Position numbers and translations under genes: made by a program
Shown: positions 52,155 through 61,558 of the stretch, piece after piece
How the letters are laid out: each line of letters begins with the position of its first letter
Position numbering within the stretch: position 1 is the stretch's first letter
The notes under the pieces: model-generated
What the model saw: only the letters and a program-made list of their open reading frames with translations
Database searches by the model: none
Told to the model about the DNA's origin: nothing
Assembly (NCBI GenBank): GCA_910587145.1
Contig: CAJUMH010000004.1
Location: forward strand, 1 to 64,000
DNA length: 64,000 nucleotides
Source of the DNA: an uncultured Ruthenibacterium sp.
GTDB taxonomy: Bacteria > Bacillota > Clostridia > Oscillospirales > Ruminococcaceae
Reading direction: 5' to 3'

Positions 52155-53585
52155 ATGAAAAAACAGCTTTCCACTGCCCGTATGGCCGGGCTGTGTCTGG
52201 GAGAATTTGCGCGCGCCGTGCTGGGCGGGCTGATCGTTACCTACACGCTGAAATTTTTTAATGTTACGCCGGCTTCGGGCCTGCCGCTGCTGCTGCCCGC
52301 CGGCATGATGGGGCTTTTGCGCGGCTTCGGCGTGGTGTTCGACGCCATTACCGATCCGTGGGTTGCGAGCGTCAGCGACCGCAGCGCCTCGCCGAAGGGG
52401 CGGCGCGTCCCGTTTATGCGCTGGGCGGCGGTGCCCTACGCCGTTACCTGCCTGATGATCTTCTTCCCGCCCGGCAGCGTGGTGAGCGTGGGGAACGTTG
52501 TGTGGGTGGCCGTGATGCTTTTGGCCTATTACATGGCCTCCACACTGTATTGCGTGCCCTATATGGCGCTGCAGCAGGAGATCGTTACCGATACGCGCCG
52601 CCGCGTGTTTTTCTATACGCTCAATTCGCTGATGTTCGTGCTGGGCAGCGCGGTGATCTATGTGCTGCCGGTGATGGTAAGCGCGTTTCGCGGCGCGGGG
52701 ATGGAGGCGGTGTGGGCCTGGCGCGCGTCGCTGGCCATTTTTGCCGTGATCGGCGCGGTGTGCGCGATTACGCCTTCGTTCCTAATCGACGAGCGCGCGT
52801 ATGTGGAGGGCAAAAGCTGCTACATGCCGCTGCTGCAAAGCCTGAAAACAACCCTGGCGTACCGCAATTTTGCCGTAATGACGATTGGATACCTGATTAT
52901 GCAGGCGGGCTTTGCGTTTTTTAACGGCGCGCTGCTGTTCTATGTGGATACGCTGCTGGGGCTGAACGAGAGCTTTGCCACCATCGTGCTGGCCATCAGC
53001 ATCGTAGTGGGCATCTGCACCTATCCGTTGGTGAACAGGCTGGTGCGCCGGGTGGGCAAAAAGCCGCTGCTGCTGGCGGCCTGTATTTCGTATGTGTTCA
53101 TTTATCTGGGCATCTATTTCCATGCGCCCATTGCGCGCGCCATCAGCACCGCGCCCATTGCGCCGGGCTTTTTGGCGTCGCTGGCGGGCGAGGGCGCAAT
53201 GACGGGCGATGTTGCGGCGGCGATTTTGATCGGCGTGTGCGTGGCGTTCCCCATTGCGTGCACCAACATTTTGCCGCCCTCGGCATTTGCCGATATGGCG
53301 CAGTACGACCGCATCAAAACAGGCGAGGACCGCGCCGGGATGTTTGTGGCGGCGCGCCAGTTTGTAACAAAGCTTTCGCAGGCGGGTGTGACGGCCATTG
53401 TATCGTATACCATGTACCTTGGCTCCACCGACAGCTACCCCACGGCGCACGGCGTGCGCATGACGGCGCTGATCGCAGCCGTGTGCCTTGCCTGCGCCAT
53501 CGGCGTGTATGCGTTTTATAACGATAAAGAGGTGGTCTCGTTCATCGACGGCTGGAACGCGGGGCAGAAGGAGACCGGCGCCTGA
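52155..53585 (+). CDS. GPH/MelB-type cation-coupled sugar symporter
   Basis: A 476-residue major-facilitator protein with about 12 helices. MelB-type features: GFGVVFDAITDPWVASVSDRS in loop 2-3 (with the conserved Asp pair), RRVPFMRW, and YCVPYMALQQEIVTDTRRR. C-terminal half: FADMAQYDRIKTGEDRAGMF. Probable substrates are glycosides with Na+ or H+. The ATG at 52143 is 12 bases earlier and in frame, but AAAGGA abuts it directly, so 52155 is preferred. Confidence 0.88.
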   Translation: MKKQLSTARMAGLCLGEFARAVLGGLIVTYTLKFFNVTPASGLPLLLPAGMMGLLRGFGVVFDAITDPWVASVSDRSASPKGRRVPFMRWAAVPYAVTCLMIFFPPGSVVSVGNVVWVAVMLLAYYMASTLYCVPYMALQQEIVTDTRRRVFFYTLNSLMFVLGSAVIYVLPVMVSAFRGAGMEAVWAWRASLAIFAVIGAVCAITPSFLIDERAYVEGKSCYMPLLQSLKTTLAYRNFAVMTIGYLIMQAGFAFFNGALLFYVDTLLGLNESFATIVLAISIVVGICTYPLVNRLVRRVGKKPLLLAACISYVFIYLGIYFHAPIARAISTAPIAPGFLASLAGEGAMTGDVAAAILIGVCVAFPIACTNILPPSAFADMAQYDRIKTGEDRAGMFVAARQFVTKLSQAGVTAIVSYTMYLGSTDSYPTAHGVRMTALIAAVCLACAIGVYAFYNDKEVVSFIDGWNAGQKETGA

Positions 53586-53666
53586 TTGCCCGGGGGATGC
53601 ACTTGCACAGGCACCCGCCGCCCGGGGAAACGCGTGTGCCGGGCAGATCGTATTTTGGCAGAGAGC

Positions 53667-53716
53667 AGGGCGCGCTGCAGGATCGCTTCCTGCGGCGCGC
53701 CCTCTGTTTTTTGCAA
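53667..53716 (+). terminator. Terminator of the symporter gene
   Basis: AGGGCGCGCTGCAGG (53667-53681) pairs with CCTGCGGCGCGCCCT (53689-53703), then CTGTTTTTTG. Confidence 0.9.
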
Positions 53717-53761
53717 AAAATGCCGCCGCGCCCCGAGGCTTTTTCGGGCGCGGCGGTTTTT
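53716..53761. terminator. Bidirectional terminator between symporter and corA-like gene
   Basis: CCGCCGCGCCC (53723-53733) pairs with GGGCGCGGCGG, A-run before and TTTTT after; it probably ends the minus-strand CorA-like gene. Confidence 0.85.
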
Positions 53762-53869
53762 GATGCTTTTTTAAATTTTTCATCCGCCTTTTTGCCGGCG
53801 GCATGTACGCAGATCGAGCGTGTTTTGCGGGCAGCCGCAGCAGGCGGCCGAAGGAACGGCCAAAACCCT

Positions 53870-54805
53870 TTACAGCCACTTCAGCCGGCGCATTACCAGT
53901 GTGGCGGCGGCGGTAAGAAGCACGGCAATGCCGACGATTGCGGCAAAGCCGAACGGAGACTGTGCAAAAGGCACCGGCACGTTCGTGCCCCACAGCCCAA
54001 ACACGATGGAGGGGATCGTTAAAATAATCGTTACGGCGGCCAGCACCTTCATCACGATGTTCAGGTTGTTCGAGATCACCGAGGCGAACGCATCCATTGT
54101 GCCGGAAAGAATATCACGGTAGATGTTACACATCTCGATGGCCTGCTTATTCTCGATGATCACATCCTCCAAAAGCTCGGTGTCATCGGGATAATCCTTC
54201 ACAAACTGCATGCGCAAAAGCTTTTCCAGCACGATCTCGTTGCCCTTCAGCGAGGTGGAAAAATAGACAAGGGTTTTTTCCAGCCCCAGCATCTGGATGA
54301 GCTCTTTGTTTTTCATCGAAAGGTGCAGCTCGTTTTCTACGCGGCTGCTGGCCTTATCCACCTCGCGCAGATAAAACAAGAACAGTGCCGCGTTGCGGTA
54401 CAAAAGCTGCAGCGTCATGCGGTTTTTCTTTTTGGTGGAAAAATTTTTTATGGGACTTTCGCTGAACGCGCCGGCCAGCGCGCTTTCCTTCAGGCAAACC
54501 GTTACAAGGTTTTCCTCCGTGAGGATCACGCCGAACGGCAATGTAGAGTATACAAAGCCGCGCCCCTGCTGCATTTCGACGGTGGGCGTGTCCACCAGAA
54601 CGAGCATATGGCCGTCTTCAAAATCGATGCGGCTGCGCTCCTCCTCATCCAGCGCTGCGCGCAGCAGATCCGGCTCGATATGCAGCGTGTCGGATACCCG
54701 TGCCAGCTCTTCTTCCGTGGGCGCGCACAGGTTTACCCAGGCGCCGGGCACGATATCGGTGCGCTCTGTCAGCTTGCCCTCATCGGTGAGATAAATCGAA
54801 ATCAT
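53870..54805 (-). CDS. CorA-family divalent cation transporter, GTN variant
   Basis: A 311-residue protein: a soluble N-terminal domain (alpha/beta then long helices, about 1-245) and two C-terminal membrane helices (about 250-271 and 285-304). The family's pore signature GMN reads GTN here (273-275, in GLWGTNVPVP). CorA and its GxN variants carry Mg2+, Co2+ or Zn2+; GMN is usually considered essential for Mg2+ in classical CorA, so selectivity may differ. GAGGGA precedes ATG 54805 and is partly held in a leader hairpin. The gene has a long leader and its own promoter. Confidence 0.88.
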   Translation of the reverse strand: MISIYLTDEGKLTERTDIVPGAWVNLCAPTEEELARVSDTLHIEPDLLRAALDEEERSRIDFEDGHMLVLVDTPTVEMQQGRGFVYSTLPFGVILTEENLVTVCLKESALAGAFSESPIKNFSTKKKNRMTLQLLYRNAALFLFYLREVDKASSRVENELHLSMKNKELIQMLGLEKTLVYFSTSLKGNEIVLEKLLRMQFVKDYPDDTELLEDVIIENKQAIEMCNIYRDILSGTMDAFASVISNNLNIVMKVLAAVTIILTIPSIVFGLWGTNVPVPFAQSPFGFAAIVGIAVLLTAAATLVMRRLKWL

Positions 54806-55077
54806 AAAATCCCTCTGCTTTCCGCGCCGAAACACGCGGCCGCAGAGAACTACAAAGCGGACGCGTGCAGGGCACTGTTAGAGAGGCCTTTACAGCCGGT
54901 TCCCGGGCAGACGCGCAAGGAAACCAACGCCCGCGCGCAAGGGGCGGACGGCCGGAAAGCCTCCTGTGTGGTTATGCGGCATGATCGCCCTCGAGGATCA
55001 CCCTCCACGAACTGTCACTCCCTTTCCGATTTGCGTTTCTTTTTAAGGGGGCGCTTTGCCTGCGGCGATGCGCCCTC
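54806..55077 (-). promoter_or_regulatory. Long structured leader of the CorA-family gene
   Basis: About 270 bases separate the predicted transcription start from the ATG. Possible stems: GGGCGC...GCGCCC near the 5' end, GAGG-GTGAT-CCTC, GGTTTCC...GGGAACC, and a final hairpin (54813-54847) in which CTCTGC pairs with GCAGAG and CCGCG with CGCGG, taking in part of the Shine-Dalgarno sequence. It does not contain the M-box or NiCo consensus that I can recognise, so it is only a candidate regulatory RNA. Confidence 0.5.
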
Positions 55078-55082
55078 TTTAC

Positions 55083-55112
55083 AGTTTATGCCATGGAACG
55101 ATGTTTTGTCAA
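55083..55112 (-). promoter_or_regulatory. Promoter of the CorA-family gene
   Basis: Minus strand: perfect TTGACA (55112-55107), 18-base spacer, TAAACT (55088-55083). Confidence 0.65.
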
Positions 55113-55229
55113 GCTTTTTGACGCGGGCCTGTATTGCGGGGCGGTGCGGCGCTGTACTGTGGGATGGCGCCGGCGCTGTATTGCGGCGTGCTTGCAGACG
55201 GTTGCCGCCGGGTGCTTTCCGGCGGCTGC

Positions 55230-55943
55230 TTAATAATAGTAGTATCCGGTCATGCCGATCAAAATCCCCACAAGGATCACCAGTCCGTACACAACGGCGA
55301 TCGCAATGGCCTGTGCGGCCAGAAGGCCACGCGCAAAATTGCGGCGGTTGGGCCGCCACGGGTTGCCGGCCGCCTGAATGATGAGATAGATCAGCCCCAC
55401 GATCGGGATCATGCTGATGAGAAACATGCCAAGGTAGCCGCCGGTCGAGATCAGCTCCGGCGGTACCGGCATGCCGTAGCCCCAGGATCCGGGCGCATAG
55501 GGATAGGGAGGCGGCGTTTGCGCAGGCGGCGCGGAACCGATGTTTTGCACATAAGAAGAATACTGCGGCGCGGGGGGCACGTTCATCGCCTCGGGCGCCG
55601 GGGCGCCTGCCGTGCCGGGCAGGGGAGCTGCGCCGGGGGCAGGGGATGGGCCGGGCGCGGGCGCGTCTGCACCCCCGGCAGGCTGCCATGCGGGCGCTCC
55701 CGGCGCTTCCGGCACTGCAGGCGGCACAGCGTTCGGCTCCGGCTGCGCGGCCGGTATGGCAGAGGCAGCGGGAGAAGAAACGGCCGGCGCAGCCGCCGTA
55801 TTCGGCGCGCCGCCTTCGCAGGCGGTGCCGCTCAAGGCGGAATCCCGCCCTGCCTGCGGCTCCAGCCGGCAGCCGCAGGCAGGGCAGAATTCCGCATCCG
55901 GCCCCAGCCGCGCGCCGCACATTTTGCAGAAATTTCGGATCAT
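55230..55943 (-). CDS. Zinc-ribbon membrane protein
   Basis: A 237-residue protein: an N-terminal zinc ribbon (CKMCGARLGPDAEFCPACG, four Cys), a long Ala/Pro-rich linker (about 30-145) and two membrane helices (about 168-187 and 208-232) ending GMTGYYYY. Such proteins are common in Firmicutes and of unknown function. AAGGAGG precedes ATG 55943. It is 18 bases downstream of the methyltransferase gene and likely in its operon. Confidence 0.75.
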   Translation of the reverse strand: MIRNFCKMCGARLGPDAEFCPACGCRLEPQAGRDSALSGTACEGGAPNTAAAPAVSSPAASAIPAAQPEPNAVPPAVPEAPGAPAWQPAGGADAPAPGPSPAPGAAPLPGTAGAPAPEAMNVPPAPQYSSYVQNIGSAPPAQTPPPYPYAPGSWGYGMPVPPELISTGGYLGMFLISMIPIVGLIYLIIQAAGNPWRPNRRNFARGLLAAQAIAIAVVYGLVILVGILIGMTGYYYY

Positions 55944-55961
55944 GCGAGGCCCTCCTTGACG

Positions 55962-57071
55962 TTAAAAATACATATATACCTGACAGGGGATCATGCCGTT
56001 GTACAGCTTGCGGCGGCGGCGGGCGGGGCGGCCGAAGTGCCGTTCAAAATCCGCGTCCGCCGTGATGATGTACGCCCCGCGCACGGGGCATTCTGCAAGC
56101 CGCTCGCCAAGGATGCCCGCCAGGCGCGCGGCGTTGTCGGCATCGCCCAGCCGCTCGCCGTAGGGTGGATTGGTAAACACCTTTACACCGGGCGCGGGCG
56201 CGAATTTCTGCACGTCTGCCGCAAAAAAGCGGCAGTGGCCGTCTACGCCCGCCAGCTTTGCGTTCGCGGCGGCCAGCGCCACGGCTGCGGGGTCGATATC
56301 AAAGCCTATGCCCTCAAAGGCGGCGTCGCGCCGCACCTCGTCCAGCGCCCTTTCGCGCTGCCGCTTCCACACCGCGGCGGGCACAAACGCGTAGTGCTCG
56401 CCCAAAAATCGGCGGCGCAGGCCGGGCGCAAGGTTCATCGCCTTCATGGCGGCCTCAATCAGCATTGTGCCGCTGCCGCAAAAGGGATCCTGCGCCTGCG
56501 TATCCGGATAAATGCGCCCCAGATCGACAATGGCGGCGGCCAGTGTCTCCTTGATGGGCGCTTCCATGCTGTTTTTGCGGTAGCCGCGCTTATGCAGGCC
56601 GTCGCCGGAGGTATCCAGCATAATCTCGGCCACATTTTTGCGCAGAGAAAACCGCAGCTTGTACAGCGCGCCGTCCTCGGGCAGCGTCTGCACGCCGTGC
56701 CCGCGCCGCAGGCGCTCTACAACGGCCTTTTTTACAATGCTCTGGCATGCGGGCACGCTGGAGAGCGTACTGGAAAGGCTGCTGCCCTTCACCGGAAAGG
56801 CGGCGTTTGCGGGCATCAGTTCCTCCCACGCAATGGCAGATACGCCGTCGAACAGCTCGTCGAACGTGTTTGCCGGAAAGGTTTTGAGCAAAACCAGCAC
56901 CCGCTCGGCACAGCGGCTCCACAAATTGGCTGCAGCGATCACCTCCGGCCCGCCGCGAAACGCGACGCGGCCGTCCGTAACGGCAACGTCCCGTGCGCCG
57001 ATGCGTTCAAAATCAAAGGCGGCGGCGCGTTCTGTGCCAAAATAACAGGGGGCGATGAGATCGTATTCCAA
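55962..57071 (-). CDS. THUMP-domain 23S rRNA methyltransferase, RlmL/YpsC-like
   Basis: A 369-residue RNA N2-guanine methyltransferase. A ferredoxin-like/THUMP region covers about 1-150, then a Rossmann methyltransferase with DPFCGSGTMLIEAA (motif I) and the catalytic TNPPYGERLGD. In relatives the product is m2G in 23S rRNA. Start: the frame is open well upstream, but TTG 57071 lies 9 bases after AGAGGA and gives the family N-terminus (M-EYDLIAPCYFGTE), so it is preferred. Confidence 0.9.
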   Translation of the reverse strand: MEYDLIAPCYFGTERAAAFDFERIGARDVAVTDGRVAFRGGPEVIAAANLWSRCAERVLVLLKTFPANTFDELFDGVSAIAWEELMPANAAFPVKGSSLSSTLSSVPACQSIVKKAVVERLRRGHGVQTLPEDGALYKLRFSLRKNVAEIMLDTSGDGLHKRGYRKNSMEAPIKETLAAAIVDLGRIYPDTQAQDPFCGSGTMLIEAAMKAMNLAPGLRRRFLGEHYAFVPAAVWKRQRERALDEVRRDAAFEGIGFDIDPAAVALAAANAKLAGVDGHCRFFAADVQKFAPAPGVKVFTNPPYGERLGDADNAARLAGILGERLAECPVRGAYIITADADFERHFGRPARRRRKLYNGMIPCQVYMYF

Positions 57072-57155
57072 AATCGTAGTTCCTCTCAAAACAGCGCTTT
57101 TGTCGAAGCGCGTGTATTTTTCTGCCTTCAGTATAGCATATCTTTGCGGGAATTG

Positions 57156-57191
57156 CAAAAAAAACGCCTGCCCCGGTGTGCGGGGCAGGCG
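57156..57191 (-). terminator. Terminator of the upstream membrane-protein gene
   Basis: CGCCTGCCCC and GGGGCAGGCG form a 10-bp stem; on the minus strand TTTTTTTT follows immediately. Confidence 0.92.
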
Positions 57192-57206
57192 AGCGCAAAG
57201 CTCATA

Positions 57207-58031
57207 TCAGGAAAGGGAAATGGTGATGACGAATATGGCGATTGACACAATGCTGAGCACCGTCGCCGTCAGCGAGAGAATGAACGGCGCGGTGGCCTTG
57301 CCGTTGGTTTGAGAGGGCTTCGGCGCGCACAGCAGGCCAATGCCGCCAAAGATGAGGCCGAGGCCCGTCCAGCAGGTGCAAATGCCCAGAATGCCCAGGA
57401 TCTTGCCCGATTTGGCGTTCTGTGCGTTGGCCTTTTCCTGCATCAGCTCTTTTAAGTCTTCGTTTTCTTTGGCCACTGTCTCGGCCATGCCGGTGATGAA
57501 GGTGTGGAACTGCTGGCATTCCTCCGGCTGATAAATATTCAGGTGATGGAAACGATCCTTGCGGGTGTTCCAGAGATCCACATCAATATGCGTGGGCGAT
57601 TCTCCCGCCTTGTTGCGCAGAATCACGGTAACGCCCTTCAGCTCGCCCTTCCGCATGGAGGGCGTTACATCCACCATACCGGTGTTGCTGCTGGCCAGAT
57701 AGGGCTTGCCGGGCAGGATCTCGTCTTTTTTAAAGCCGATGGGAATGATCCACAGCCGGGACGCGTCGAAGGCAACAGCGTATGTATAATAAGTTGTGCG
57801 CGTGGTGCGGCCGTAATGCTGCACGTCCTCGTAATGCGCATATGCTACGGTATAGCCTGTTTCGCCCGGCAAAACGCGCGCTACGGCATCCTTCAGGCGC
57901 TGCATATCCGCACCGGTCTGCGCGAGCTTTTTGTTTTTCGATTCCTTCAGGTTCGACCAAATAACACAAATGGCAACGATACCTACGATGATGAGCCATA
58001 AGTAATTGGAAAGATCCTGTACACCTTGCAT
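57207..58031 (-). CDS. Membrane protein of unknown function
   Basis: A 274-residue protein: one N-terminal helix (YLWLIIVGIVAICVIW), a soluble middle domain (about 35-190) with tyrosine-rich text (EDVQHYGRTTRTTYYTYAVAF) and RLWIIPIGFKKDEILPG, and two C-terminal helices (about 208-228 and 246-272). I do not recognise a family. ATG 58031 follows GAAGGGG by about 11 bases. It is transcribed toward the terminator at 57156 as its own unit. Confidence 0.75.
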   Translation of the reverse strand: MQGVQDLSNYLWLIIVGIVAICVIWSNLKESKNKKLAQTGADMQRLKDAVARVLPGETGYTVAYAHYEDVQHYGRTTRTTYYTYAVAFDASRLWIIPIGFKKDEILPGKPYLASSNTGMVDVTPSMRKGELKGVTVILRNKAGESPTHIDVDLWNTRKDRFHHLNIYQPEECQQFHTFITGMAETVAKENEDLKELMQEKANAQNAKSGKILGILGICTCWTGLGLIFGGIGLLCAPKPSQTNGKATAPFILSLTATVLSIVSIAIFVITISLS

Positions 58032-58299
58032 GATTTTTCTACCCCTTCTTAAAAATTTGGATCGGGTGCGGTAAGGCGGTACACCCGTAAATATAATAGC
58101 ATATTTTGCGGGGATTATCAAGAGGCGAAAAAGGAGCTTTTTGTCTTTCTGCAAGGGGCGTTTTTGTCTTTCCGGAAGGGGCGTTTTTGTCTTTCGATAA
58201 AAGGCGTTTCTTCCCGCAGAAAGCGCTCCGGCCTTTGCCGAACGGCGGCGCCGGGCCGTTCTTTTGCCGGCGCGTTCGGCGCGCCTTGCGCGCTCCCTT

Positions 58300-59487
58300 T
58301 TACGGCTCGCGCACAGGATGGGAAAGGCTTACATCAATGCCGGCGTCGCGGTCGGCCAGAGCCTTCGGGATGCCGGGGAAAATGCGCGCCACGCATTCCG
58401 AGCGCGGGTGGAGCCCATCGTAAAAATCGGTGCTTTCGGCCGGGATGGCGTAGGGGTCGTAGCTGCCGTAAACGGGAATATTATATTTGCGGCCCAGCGC
58501 GCGCACCGCCTCTTCCGCGCCGAAAAAGCCGCCGTATTCTTCGGCCTTTGCCAGCGCGTTGTCGTATTCCCCCGGGGGGTAGGGCGCAAGAAAGAAAAAC
58601 AGGTTGATGCCTTTTTCCTGCATATATCGGATCCATGCCTCGAAGATGGCAAGGCGCTCGGCGTCCGGCTCGGGGTAATTGGCCAGAAACGACATGCCGT
58701 TTGTCTGGTACAGAATATCCGCGTCGATCTCCTCCTGCGGGCGGTTGCGATAAGAAAGACTGTAAAGGATACTGCCGTCCGGCCGCCGGATCTCGGCGTC
58801 GAGCGTGTAGGGGTCCACGCCGTCCGGCACAGGCTGCACCTCGCCGTCGGTGACGGCTTCCTTCTGCAGGGAATCGAGGTTGCCCTGAAAATAGGAAAGA
58901 TCAAACAGGTACTGCCAGCTCTGCGCGGGATCCTCGGCCTCGTAGGGGATCGGGATGCCGAGCCGTTCGGATACGAATTCGGCATACAGCGTGGGGTCGG
59001 CGCGCTTGCTCTGCGCATCTATATCCAGATTGAAGATCCACGGATCGACCCCGATGATGATGTTCTGCGGAAGCCGGCCGCGCCGGTCGTAGAGATAAAA
59101 TTCGCACAGCAGCTCGCTGAAATCCGCGCCCGAAAGGCTGCTGTTGTAAAAGCTGGTACCCACCATTTCCTGCGATAGCTGCATTGCCCGGCTGGAGCCA
59201 AGCGCAATGGTTTCGGGCACGGTGTCGTCGCTCATATTGGCGACAAGGGTATCCAGCACCTCGCGCTGGCGGCTGAGGATCCGATCGAAGCCGATGATAT
59301 CCTTGCCGTCAAGGATCAGATCGACAATGCCGCGCAGATCGACATCGCCCAGAAAATAGCCCTGACAGTCTATAGAATAATTGACATAGACGACAAGCGC
59401 CAGCAGCGGCGTCAGCAGAAGCGCGCCGGCGGTGAGACGAACAGCCGAGATCAGGCGGTTCAGGCAGATGAGCGGCAGTCTTTTCAT
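58300..59487 (-). CDS. SGNH-type partner of MBOAT acyltransferase (second copy)
   Basis: A 395-residue protein with one N-terminal helix (about 15-37) and an outward SGNH-like domain: IALGSSRAMQL (nucleophile Ser99) and YDGLHPRSE (DxxH). It resembles the protein at 12416 only in the motifs, so the two pairs are not a recent duplication. It begins 15 bases after the MBOAT gene stop, with GGGGGGA as ribosome site. Confidence 0.8.
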   Translation of the reverse strand: MKRLPLICLNRLISAVRLTAGALLLTPLLALVVYVNYSIDCQGYFLGDVDLRGIVDLILDGKDIIGFDRILSRQREVLDTLVANMSDDTVPETIALGSSRAMQLSQEMVGTSFYNSSLSGADFSELLCEFYLYDRRGRLPQNIIIGVDPWIFNLDIDAQSKRADPTLYAEFVSERLGIPIPYEAEDPAQSWQYLFDLSYFQGNLDSLQKEAVTDGEVQPVPDGVDPYTLDAEIRRPDGSILYSLSYRNRPQEEIDADILYQTNGMSFLANYPEPDAERLAIFEAWIRYMQEKGINLFFFLAPYPPGEYDNALAKAEEYGGFFGAEEAVRALGRKYNIPVYGSYDPYAIPAESTDFYDGLHPRSECVARIFPGIPKALADRDAGIDVSLSHPVREP

Positions 59488-59502
59488 CCGATGTCCCCCC
59501 TT

Positions 59503-61002
59503 TTAAAAACGGCCGTAGATCGAGCCGGAATTTGCAAACGAGCCAAACAGCAGCATCGCAAGGCACAGGGCGTAGTAAAGCGGCCAGCGCAGCACGATGG
59601 GCGCCTTGCGGATGACGCGGCTGACGGGCGCCGGCGCCGATTCCAGCGTTTCGACAACGGCGATGCCAAAGCACAGAACGATCACTGTCTGCCAGGTAAG
59701 CCCGATGGAGGCGAGCACGCGCCCCACCGAGGCGGGCGCGGCAAAAAGGCTGTCCCACCCGGTGAAGAGGTGCGCATATACATACAAGGCGTCCTGCAGG
59801 CCGGCGCTGCCCGGAAAAACCTCCGACGCGCGGAAAAACACGATACAGCTCGTAAAAAGCAGATAAACAATTACGCACTGTATTGCACGCTTCGCCGGGC
59901 GCAGGCGATACAGCGGATTGCGCCGGGCAAGGCGCAGGCGCGCGCCTTCGGTGGCCTTGCCAATGCACAGGTACGCGCCGTTCAAAAGGCCCCAGACGGC
60001 CATGGAAAGCGATGCGCCATGCCACAGCCCGCTTACCAGAAAGACAAACAGCTGGTTCAGATTTCGGCGCAGCGCGCCCTTGCGGTTGCCGCCCAGCGGA
60101 ATATACAGATAATCGCGGAACCAGCTTGTGAGGCTGATGTGCCAGCGCCGCCACAGGGCCGTAAACGAGGCGGCGCGCAGCGGCTGACGGAAGTTTTCGG
60201 TGAGTGTAAAGCCAAACACCGTGCCGGCGCCGATGGCCACATCGCACCCGGCCGAAAAATCGCAGTAGAGCTGATAAGTATACAAAAGGCTGGCCAGAAG
60301 CAGCACGGGCCCGGTATAGCCGCGATATTGCAGGTTGCCGTACACGGCGTCCACCACGCCGCCGAGGGTATTGGCGATTACGAACTTTTTGAAAAAGCCC
60401 CACAAAATGCGAAACAGCCCTCCCGCCACGCGGTGATATTCAAAGGGCGGCGGCGATTTTAGCTGCGAAAGCAGGCCGGGCGCGCGCTCGATGGGGCCTG
60501 TGACGATGCACGGAAAAAAGCCGACGAACAGCGCGTAATACAGCGGATTTCTTTCTGCGCGGTATTTGCCGCGATAAACATCGATCACATAGCCCGCGGC
60601 CGCGAAGGTAAAATAACTGATGCCCACCGGGGCCAGCAGCGACGGCGCGGCGGCAAAGCCGCGCAGGCCCGCCGCGCGCAGCAGCCCCGAGAGGGCCTCG
60701 CCGAAGAAGCCGAAATATTTATAGTAAAAAAGGCATCCAAAGCACAAAAACAGCGTGACGGCAAGGCAAATGCGGCGCGCAGAACGGCTTTGCAGGCGTT
60801 CCAGCACCAGCGCCGCCGCCCACGTAACGATGGACGCCCCGGCCAAAAGCACGATGAAGCCGGCGTTTTGCGGATCGTACAGATAGAACAGCCAGCTGCA
60901 CACCAAAAGCCAGAACGGCCGCACGGCCCGGGGCAGAACAAAATAGACAAGGCATACACCGGCAAAAAAAACGGGGAACGCCACGGAGAAGAAACTGCTC
61001 AT
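59503..61002 (-). CDS. MBOAT family membrane O-acyltransferase (second copy)
   Basis: A 499-residue polytopic protein of the AlgI/DltB class: WRRWHISLTSWFRDYLYIPLGGNRKG and the catalytic His in SGLWHGAS. Compared with the copy at 10930 it has a longer C-terminal membrane region. It is first in its transcription unit with the SGNH gene. GAAAGG precedes ATG 61002; the frame extends upstream through GC-rich text without a site. Confidence 0.88.
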   Translation of the reverse strand: MSSFFSVAFPVFFAGVCLVYFVLPRAVRPFWLLVCSWLFYLYDPQNAGFIVLLAGASIVTWAAALVLERLQSRSARRICLAVTLFLCFGCLFYYKYFGFFGEALSGLLRAAGLRGFAAAPSLLAPVGISYFTFAAAGYVIDVYRGKYRAERNPLYYALFVGFFPCIVTGPIERAPGLLSQLKSPPPFEYHRVAGGLFRILWGFFKKFVIANTLGGVVDAVYGNLQYRGYTGPVLLLASLLYTYQLYCDFSAGCDVAIGAGTVFGFTLTENFRQPLRAASFTALWRRWHISLTSWFRDYLYIPLGGNRKGALRRNLNQLFVFLVSGLWHGASLSMAVWGLLNGAYLCIGKATEGARLRLARRNPLYRLRPAKRAIQCVIVYLLFTSCIVFFRASEVFPGSAGLQDALYVYAHLFTGWDSLFAAPASVGRVLASIGLTWQTVIVLCFGIAVVETLESAPAPVSRVIRKAPIVLRWPLYYALCLAMLLFGSFANSGSIYGRF

Positions 61003-61241
61003 AGACAACAACCTTTCGGCACACCGCCACAGGATGAACGGGCATTTTATAAGCTCGGGCGGCGTTTGGCACACAGAGTGCCTGCGCCCGGCACGCCCCG
61101 CGGGATGCGGCGGGAGCCGCATTTGCCGAAGCACCCGCCAAACGCGGCCCTGCATACGGGACGCGCAGGATCAAGGGGAATCCCTTTACGGCAGAAAAGG
61201 AAGGCAGGCCCGCTTTGGCTCGACGCTCCTTTATTAAATTT

Positions 61242-61250
61242 ATTGTATCA
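61242..61250 (-). promoter_or_regulatory. Extended -10 promoter of the second MBOAT-SGNH unit
   Basis: Minus strand TGATACAAT in an AT-rich pocket, about 240 bases before the ATG at 61002. No clear -35. The 61003-61558 gap contains this promoter, a terminator at 61431 and no gene. Confidence 0.45.
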
Positions 61251-61430
61251 TATTTTGGCCGCCGCCGTAAAGCCCCGGCGCAGAGAACGCGTTCGTTTTG
61301 CCGAAAATCGTGCGCAAAAAACAGCCGCAAAAAATCATCGGCCGAATGCCCTGCGGCGCTCGCGGTGCTGGCCGGGGCGGTGGCGCTGCGGCCGTATGGC
61401 GGGGCCTTTCTGCGCCGGGGCCGCAAACGC

Positions 61431-61474
61431 AAAAACGCCGCCGGGAGCCCGCGAAGGGCACCGGCGGCGTTTTG
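61431..61474 (-). terminator. Terminator of the M20 amidohydrolase gene
   Basis: AAAACGCCGCCGG and CCGGCGGCGTTTT form a 13-bp stem; TTTTTGCGTTTG follows on the minus strand. Confidence 0.85.
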
Positions 61475-61558
61475 CGCTATCCGATCAAACAAACAGGCAA
61501 AAGGAATGCGCTTTACAGCTTTTTGCAATGTCCGCGCCCGCAGGTGCGTACCGGCCGC

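Noticed and set aside
54806..55077. M-box (Mg2+) riboswitch
   Set aside because: The conserved GGTGAGGCTCC-type core was looked for and not found; only a generic structured leader is claimed.
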